From: RPQJ01 sp963846315
GTDB taxonomy: Bacteria; Pseudomonadota; Gammaproteobacteria; Steroidobacterales; Steroidobacteraceae
Length of the DNA stretch: 64,000 nucleotides
NCBI GenBank assembly: GCA_963846315.1
Contig: CAWJVM010000006.1
Location: 248,001 to 312,000 of the forward strand
Direction of reading: 5' to 3'
Under the pieces are notes generated by a model. The model had not been told where the DNA came from and searched no databases. It saw only the letters and a program-made list of their open reading frames with translations. Below, in pieces: positions 59,464-64,000 of the stretch. Numbering within the stretch: the first letter of the stretch is position 1; every line of letters starts with the position of its first letter. The translations under genes were made by a program, and so were the position numbers.

Positions 59464-59508
59464 TTCAACGAGTGTTGGAATTTAGTTGAACGTTCGTTGA
59501 AATTCAAC
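59464..59508. promoter_or_regulatory. Cluster of GTTGAA/TTCAAC half-sites between receptor and tetR
   Basis: TTCAAC (59464-59469), GTTGGAA (from 59474), GTTGAA (59485-59490), and the perfect palindrome GTTGAA-A-TTCAAC (59496-59508) lie in the divergent spacer. GAACGTTC is an additional 8-bp palindrome at 59488-59495. Such a series suits cooperative TetR binding controlling both the receptor and the regulator. Confidence 0.6.
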
Positions 59509-59582
59509 AGTCGTTGCAGGAAGGCCTGCCGGTTCTTCAGAATCGGGTCCCGGCGACAGGCACACAGGCAGTTCTTAACGCG

Positions 59583-60344
59583 ATGCAAAAAAAAGGGACG
59601 AAGAGCCGCTCGAGTGCCGCGCCGGCCCGACGGCCGCAGGCAGGCACGTCCGGCACCGGCTCACGCTCGCAGGCAACGCGCGAGCGCATCCTCGACGCAG
59701 CGGAGCAACTGTTCGCGGAGCGCGGTTTTTACGGCGTTTCCGTGCGCGAAATCACGGGCGCCGCGGGCGTGGACGTGGCACTCGTGAGCTATCACTTCGG
59801 CAACAAGCAGGGCGTGCTCGAGGCGGTGTTCATGCGTCGCGCCGAAGACCTCAATGCCGAGCGAATCGCGCGCCTCGACGCGGTGCTTGCTGCCGCCAGG
59901 GGTGCGCGCCCGCCGCAGATCGAGGACGTCATCAATGCGTTCACGCACCCGCTGCTCGACCGTTCCTCGCGCGGCAGCCCGGGCTGGAAGAGCTACTTTG
60001 CGCTGATCGCGGAGGTGAACAACTCGCCGGAATTCGGCGGCGTCCTGATGTCGCGGTTCTTCGATCCGGTCGTTGAAAAGTTCATCGACGCGATTCGCCG
60101 CGCCTTGCCCGATTGCGAGGACCGCGACCTCTACTGGGCCTATCACTTCCTGTCCGGTGCGCTCACGCTGACGTTTGCCGAGACCGGGCGCATCGACAAG
60201 TTGTCGGGCGGCGCCTGCCGTTCGAGCGATCTCGACAGCGTCCACGAGCGACTGGTGCCGTATTGCGCCGCCGGCTTCCGGGCGCTCTGCGCGCCGAGGC
60301 GCGCGGTCGCGAAGCGGGCCCGCGCGAAGAAGACTCGCAAGTGA
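59583..60344 (+). CDS. TetR-family regulator
   Basis: 253 residues. A basic, disordered N-terminus (KKGTKSRSSAAPARRPQ) precedes a TetR HTH (TRERILDAAEQLFAERGFYGVSVREITGAAGVDVALVSYHFGNKQGVLEAVF). The C-terminal domain resembles TetR_C of the CerR/DUF1956 type (AFTHPLLDRSS, YWAYHFLSGALTLTFAETGRIDKLSGG), and the tail is Arg/Lys-rich (AKRARAKKTRK). ATG at 59583 is preferred to an earlier in-frame start at 59514. It is divergent from the TonB receptor and probably controls it. Confidence 0.9.
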   Translation: MQKKGTKSRSSAAPARRPQAGTSGTGSRSQATRERILDAAEQLFAERGFYGVSVREITGAAGVDVALVSYHFGNKQGVLEAVFMRRAEDLNAERIARLDAVLAAARGARPPQIEDVINAFTHPLLDRSSRGSPGWKSYFALIAEVNNSPEFGGVLMSRFFDPVVEKFIDAIRRALPDCEDRDLYWAYHFLSGALTLTFAETGRIDKLSGGACRSSDLDSVHERLVPYCAAGFRALCAPRRAVAKRARAKKTRK

Positions 60345-60376
60345 GCGCCACCCGTAACCGTCATGGAAGAGATCCG

Positions 60377-61459
60377 ATGCAGACGTCGCCGATCGTGAGA
60401 GTCCTGTGTGCTGCAGCGTGGTGCGTGTCCGGCGTACTTGCGCTCTCGGGCTGCAACGGCCGCGAATCCAGTGCCGACCCGCAGGTCGATCGACTTGCTG
60501 AGGTGCCGGTCGCAGCGGGGTCGGTGACGACGTCGGGCATCTCCGCAGGCGGCTACATGGCGGGGCAGTTCCACGTCGCGCATTCGTCGCTGGTCGGCGG
60601 CGTCGGCGTCCTGGCCGCCGGCCCTTACTTCTGTGCGCAGAACTCGCTGAGCCAGGCGCTCGGTCGCTGCATGAAGGGCGACGAACCGATCGCCGTGGAT
60701 GAACTGGTCGGAATCACGAGCGAACTCGCCCTGGCCGACCGCATCGACCCGATCGCCAACCTGGCCAACGATCGGGTGTGGATCTTTCGCGGCGGGACGG
60801 ACCCGGTCGTGGCCAAGCCGGTGGTCGATGCGCTGCAGGCGTATTACGAATTGCTGGTGGATCCGCGTGGCGTGCAGCGCACCGAACTTGCGGCCGCTGG
60901 CCACACGTTTCCGACGGCCACGAAGAATCTCCAGGACTGCGGCAAGACCGATACGCCGTTCGTCGGCAGCTGTGGCTTCGACGGCGCCCGACAGATGCTC
61001 GAGCACCTGTATGGTTCGTTCGACATGCCGGTGGCGGGCGTCAAGCCGGGGACGCTGGTGCACTTTTCGCAGGCACCGTACGCGCAGGCAGCGGATGCGG
61101 AAGGGTTGGCCGCGCGAGGGTGGCTGTACGTGCCGGCGGCCTGTTCGGGCAACGGCGCGGCCGGACGCTGTCGCCTGCACGTGGCCTTTCACGGCTGCAA
61201 GCAAGGCGCTTCGTACGTGAAAGATGCTTTCGTGCAGCAGGCCGGCTACCTGGCAGCTGCCGATGCGGGTCGCATCGTCGTCCTGTTTCCACAGGTCGAG
61301 CCCAGTTTCCAGCCCCTCAACCCGAACGGGTGCTGGGACTGGTGGGGCTACACCGGCGACCAGTACGCGACCCGCGCCGGACCGCAGATTGCGGCCGTCA
61401 AGGCGATGGTGGATGACCTGCTGGGTGCAAGCAAGGGGGCGGTCGGCAAGGCGCAGTGA
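60377..61459 (+). CDS. PHB-depolymerase-like secreted lipoprotein
   Basis: 360-residue alpha/beta hydrolase; the signal ends LALSGC (Cys26 lipobox). The lipase-type box GISAGGYMAGQFHVAH contains the nucleophile Ser. Other landmarks are ANDRVWIFRGGTDPVV (Asp), AAGHTFPT (His) and HVAFHGCKQG, matching extracellular polyhydroxybutyrate-depolymerase-like esterases. Three or more Cys-rich segments (CGKTDTPFVGSCGF) may form disulfides. AAGAG lies upstream of the ATG at 60377. A role in degrading PHB or other polyesters is inferred; it follows the TetR gene by 32 bases. Confidence 0.88.
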   Translation: MQTSPIVRVLCAAAWCVSGVLALSGCNGRESSADPQVDRLAEVPVAAGSVTTSGISAGGYMAGQFHVAHSSLVGGVGVLAAGPYFCAQNSLSQALGRCMKGDEPIAVDELVGITSELALADRIDPIANLANDRVWIFRGGTDPVVAKPVVDALQAYYELLVDPRGVQRTELAAAGHTFPTATKNLQDCGKTDTPFVGSCGFDGARQMLEHLYGSFDMPVAGVKPGTLVHFSQAPYAQAADAEGLAARGWLYVPAACSGNGAAGRCRLHVAFHGCKQGASYVKDAFVQQAGYLAAADAGRIVVLFPQVEPSFQPLNPNGCWDWWGYTGDQYATRAGPQIAAVKAMVDDLLGASKGAVGKAQ

Positions 61460-61482
61460 TGGCCCGATTGCGGGTCAGTGAT

Positions 61483-61929
61483 TCAGACCGCGACGGCGCG
61501 AGCTCGCTGCCCGCCGTAGAGCACCTCGAGCCGGCGTACGCCCTTGATGCGGCGCGATGACCGCCGCACTTCGCCCATCAGGCGCAGCAACAGCCTGACG
61601 TCGTCGTTCATGCCGCCCGTGCAGTAGTCCTCGCTCATCCCGAGATGCAGCACCGTGACGTGCTCGAGGTCGGCGCGGTGATAGACGGCGACGCCGACCG
61701 GACGGCCGGTCAAGGCCTCGACCGCGAACAGGCACTGGACATCCGGCAGGCTGCCCACGCGCACGCGCAGCCCCTCACCGTCGTCGACGATTTCGAGCGG
61801 GCCGTATTTGTCGATGATGTCGACGATCTCGCGGACGAAACGATCCTGGCAACCATTGAAAAACAGGATCCGCTCGAGCGCATGGCGCTTGTCGCGAGGG
61901 ATCCGTGAAGTGAATTCGATTCCCCGCAT
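61483..61929 (-). CDS. Hypothetical protein, possibly a degenerate GNAT fold
   Basis: 148 residues without a family I can name. It has RDKRHALERILFFNGCQDRFVREIVDIID, then a strand-rich middle (CLFAVEALTGRPVGVAVYHR, VTVLHLGMSEDYCTGG) and a basic helix RRLEVLYGGQ. The GRPVGVAVYHR segment and 'HVTVLHLGMSEDY' order recall acetyltransferases, but no clear acetyl-CoA loop is present. It is convergent with the PHB-depolymerase-like gene and divergent from the TonB-type gene, with 223 bases upstream that are AT-richer than average. Confidence 0.6.
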   Translation of the reverse strand: MRGIEFTSRIPRDKRHALERILFFNGCQDRFVREIVDIIDKYGPLEIVDDGEGLRVRVGSLPDVQCLFAVEALTGRPVGVAVYHRADLEHVTVLHLGMSEDYCTGGMNDDVRLLLRLMGEVRRSSRRIKGVRRLEVLYGGQRARAVAV

Positions 61930-62152
61930 GAGATAACCCCGGCCGCGTGCACGGCCTCGGACGGAGGAGCGCGACGATCATGCTCGCGGCCGCCGCCTTA
62001 TGTCGAGCGACCAAAGGCGAAAGTGTTGCTGCAGCGCCACAGAAGCACGCCGGAGAAGGTCGCGCAAATCGCGGCTATTTTCATGAATTACTTCATGTTT
62101 TTCGCATCCTGGGGTGGAGTGTCGGGACCGTTTGGCGTGCAATGCCCGGACG

Positions 62153-63781
62153 ATGCTCCGCAAGCCCTTGACTGTTGCCGCCGAGGCCGATCGGGCCGTT
62201 TCCGCCGCACCCGCACCGGAGGCGGTACTGGTGGACGTGGTGGTGCTGACGGCCGACCCTGACCTGTTCCAGGCGGTGCGTGCCGCCGTCGGCGAGCGCA
62301 ATCCGGTCTGGCGCGCACGCTCGTCCGATGAGGCCGCGGACCTGCTGATCACCGGACGTTGCGGCGTGCTGCTCGTCGACATGGCCGCGGTTTCGACCCG
62401 CGCCGACACGCTCATCCAGCAGATCGTCGAACAGTTCCCCGACCTCATCGTCTGCGTGGCTGGGACGCGCGCCGACGAGCCCCTCCTCGCGCCATTGATC
62501 AGCGATGGCCTCGTCTACCGGTTCATGCACAAGCCGGCCTCCGCGCGCCGTGCGGGCATGTTCCTGCAAGCAGCGATCCGCAGGCACGTCGAACGACGCG
62601 AGGGCCGTGCAGCCAGCGATCCGTTGTTGCCGCTGCTGCGCGGCCTGCGTCGACCGACGGCCGGCATGCCGCGTGGCTACCTCGCCTTGATCGGCCTGGT
62701 GACACTGGCACTGACCATGCCGTTCTTCGTCGGCGGCGAGCCGGACGAACCCGAGGCGACCGTCGAAATCGCGGCGCCAATCGCCGCCCCGCGGGTGAGC
62801 GTGACTGCCGGTCACTCGGACCCGGTACTCTCCCGCGCGCGCGCGGCGCTGCAGGCTGGCCGGCTCGAGGCGCCCGAAGGCCGCAATGCGCTCGACCTGT
62901 TCCAGGCCGTGCTGCTTGCACAGCCGGAGCACCCCGAGGCACAGGCCTCGCTCGCGCAGACCGTACAGCGGCTGCTGCAACGCGCGCAGCAGGAATTCGA
63001 TGCCGGCCACAAGATCGAAGCCGAACGGCTCGTGCAGCGCGTGCTCGCCGTGGTCCCCGGTGACCGGCCGGCCCAGGTCCTCGCCCGCCTCATCAACCCA
63101 CCCGACACGCCGTCACGCCAGTTGTCGCGCGAGCAGCGCGCCGAGGTCGAAGCGCGCCTGGCCACGACCACTTCGGTCACGCCGACGGCGGTCCCCGCGC
63201 GTGCGCGAACGCTCGCAGAAATCCAGGCTGAACTCGCTGCGCTGCCGGGCCCGGTCACGAAGTTGTCCGTTACGCCAGGCACCCCGACGACGGCCAGATC
63301 GCAAGCGTCGCCCCCGGTCGTGCGATCCGATCCGCTCGCCGCAGTCATCGTCAATCCGACGCGAACGCGGGTCCCCGCGACGCGCAGCTACGCGCGCGAA
63401 CCGGTGAATGTCCTGCCGACGGCGGGCATGATGGGTCCGTCCACACGTCGCACTGCGGCAGAACCGGTGAGCGAGCCCCTGGCCACCGGATCGACGGAGG
63501 TCGTGGCCGCGGACCGCCTCGAACGCATCGTGGCGCGCGACCCGGTGTATCCGGCGCAGGCGCTGCGCAATGGCACCCGGGGCTGGGTCGAACTTGAATT
63601 CACGATCGCACCCAACGGCACGGTCCACGACATCCAGGTGGTGTCGGCCGAACCCCGCGGCGTGTTCGACGTCGCCGCAAGCGAGGCCCTCGCGGCCTGG
63701 CGCTTCCGCCCGCGCGTGGTCAACGGCCACGCGGTCGAACAGCGTTCGACCGTAACGATGCGTTTCGACGTCGACCGCTGA
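62153..63781 (+). CDS. Energy transducer TonB with N-terminal receiver-like domain and repeats
   Basis: 542 residues. Residues 25-150 resemble a CheY-type receiver (DVVVLTADPDLFQAVRAAV, GVLLVDMAAVS with an Asp at the phosphoacceptor position, FMHKPAS with the conserved Lys-Pro). One TM follows (about 175-197), then a helical TPR-like region (RARAALQAGRLEAPEGRNALDLFQAVLLAQPEHPEAQASL), a long Pro/Thr/Ala linker and a C-terminal TonB domain (VARDPVYPAQALRNGTRGWVELEFTIAPNGTV...AWRFRPRV). Start ATG 62153 or GTG 62114. It probably energises TonB receptors; the cytoplasmic domain may sense a signal. Confidence 0.85.
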   Translation: MLRKPLTVAAEADRAVSAAPAPEAVLVDVVVLTADPDLFQAVRAAVGERNPVWRARSSDEAADLLITGRCGVLLVDMAAVSTRADTLIQQIVEQFPDLIVCVAGTRADEPLLAPLISDGLVYRFMHKPASARRAGMFLQAAIRRHVERREGRAASDPLLPLLRGLRRPTAGMPRGYLALIGLVTLALTMPFFVGGEPDEPEATVEIAAPIAAPRVSVTAGHSDPVLSRARAALQAGRLEAPEGRNALDLFQAVLLAQPEHPEAQASLAQTVQRLLQRAQQEFDAGHKIEAERLVQRVLAVVPGDRPAQVLARLINPPDTPSRQLSREQRAEVEARLATTTSVTPTAVPARARTLAEIQAELAALPGPVTKLSVTPGTPTTARSQASPPVVRSDPLAAVIVNPTRTRVPATRSYAREPVNVLPTAGMMGPSTRRTAAEPVSEPLATGSTEVVAADRLERIVARDPVYPAQALRNGTRGWVELEFTIAPNGTVHDIQVVSAEPRGVFDVAASEALAAWRFRPRVVNGHAVEQRSTVTMRFDVDR

Positions 63782-63784
63782 GCG

Positions 63785-64000
63785 TCAGGCGCCGCCTGCC
63801 GCCGCAAGATCGACCTGTTGTCCTGGCGTGGCCACCTCGGCCTGCATTCCCCGCGCACGCAGCGCAACGCACAGCCCGCTCGCGCCTTCCGCTTCGCCGT
63901 GCACCAGGTACGTGTGTGGCTGGCCACCGATGCTGGCGTGCCAGCGCAGCAGATCCTGCTGGTCGCCGTGGGCCGAGAAGCCGCCGAGCGTGTGGATACG
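63785..64000 (-). CDS. MBL-fold RNA metallohydrolase, beta-CASP type (C-terminal end)
   Basis: Only the last 71 codons are in the window; the frame is open to the edge and ends in TGA at 63785-63787. The segment IHTLGGFSAHGDQQDLLRWH is the GFSAHAD-type motif C of beta-CASP metallo-beta-lactamase proteins, followed by TYLVHGEAEGASGL. Family members are RNA-processing exo/endonucleases related to RNase J and CPSF73. It converges with the TonB-type gene after four bases. Confidence 0.75.
   Translation of the reverse strand, partial: RIHTLGGFSAHGDQQDLLRWHASIGGQPHTYLVHGEAEGASGLCVALRARGMQAEVATPGQQVDLAAAGGA

Overview
The window is a high-GC, gene-dense piece of a gammaproteobacterial chromosome. 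The core cluster dapF - DUF484 - xerC - hslV - hslU - DUF971 - ubiE - ubiJ - ubiB is a typical gammaproteobacterial neighbourhood. The GC-rich codon use, a TonB-dependent receptor, two RND pumps, MCE lipid transport and secreted hydrolases would fit the Steroidobacteraceae/Nevskiales/Xanthomonadales side of the class. That placement is inferred from gene content, not from a search.

Layout. 1-8843: housekeeping operon(s) on + (CoA-binding protein, diaminopimelate epimerase, XerC recombinase, HslVU protease, ubiquinone genes). 9115-14933: small metabolic and signalling genes, including a GGDEF/EAL c-di-GMP enzyme and a MerR-B12-type regulator. 14944-18474 (-): MCE lipid transporter (STAS-MlaE, MlaF, MlaD, auxiliary lipoprotein). 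18585-20573: CPA2 antiporter with RCK domains. 20668-26959: TetR / TolC / MFP / RND efflux operon. 27269-28403 (-): small lower-GC membrane protein, YtrA-type GntR regulator and a secreted micropeptide under a 22-bp palindrome. 28631-29608: malate dehydrogenase. 30070-36439: second RND operon (MFP / RND / OprM / TetR). 36464-42789: lytic-transglycosylase-like lipoprotein, alpha/beta hydrolase, DUF4286-DUF3667 membrane protein, DinB, diheme cytochrome c. 42942-48421: GspA, GspB, a DhaL-DegV fusion, and a Cys/Met-metabolism PLP enzyme. 48913-53354: small genes (rhodanese, Blc, RidA, GNAT, LysR, EEP hydrolase). 53357-60344: GntP-type permease, alpha/beta hydrolase, acyl-CoA synthetase, TonB receptor and a TetR regulator, which look like one uptake-and-activation module. 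60377-64000: PHB-depolymerase-like lipoprotein, hypothetical protein, TonB-type protein with a receiver-like domain, and the C-terminal end of an MBL-fold RNA nuclease.

The most unusual content is in the spacers. (i) Two families of hairpins have a constant loop but unrelated, self-complementary arms. They occur in three of the spacers between convergent genes. (ii) Heptanucleotide TTAGGGG/CCCCTAA arrays with a constant GTCGGA boundary abut stop or start codons of hslV, hslU, ubiB and mdh; a sister TTAGTGA array follows gntR. (iii) Inverted 9-mer purine/pyrimidine arrays flank the promoter of the second RND operon. Starts next to these arrays have no Shine-Dalgarno sequence.

Five genes (mlaE, oprM-like, two alpha/beta hydrolases, TonB receptor) are broken by frameshifts. 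All can be repaired by removing single extra bases (six in all), which points to insertion-type sequencing errors more than to decay, although this cannot be settled from the window.
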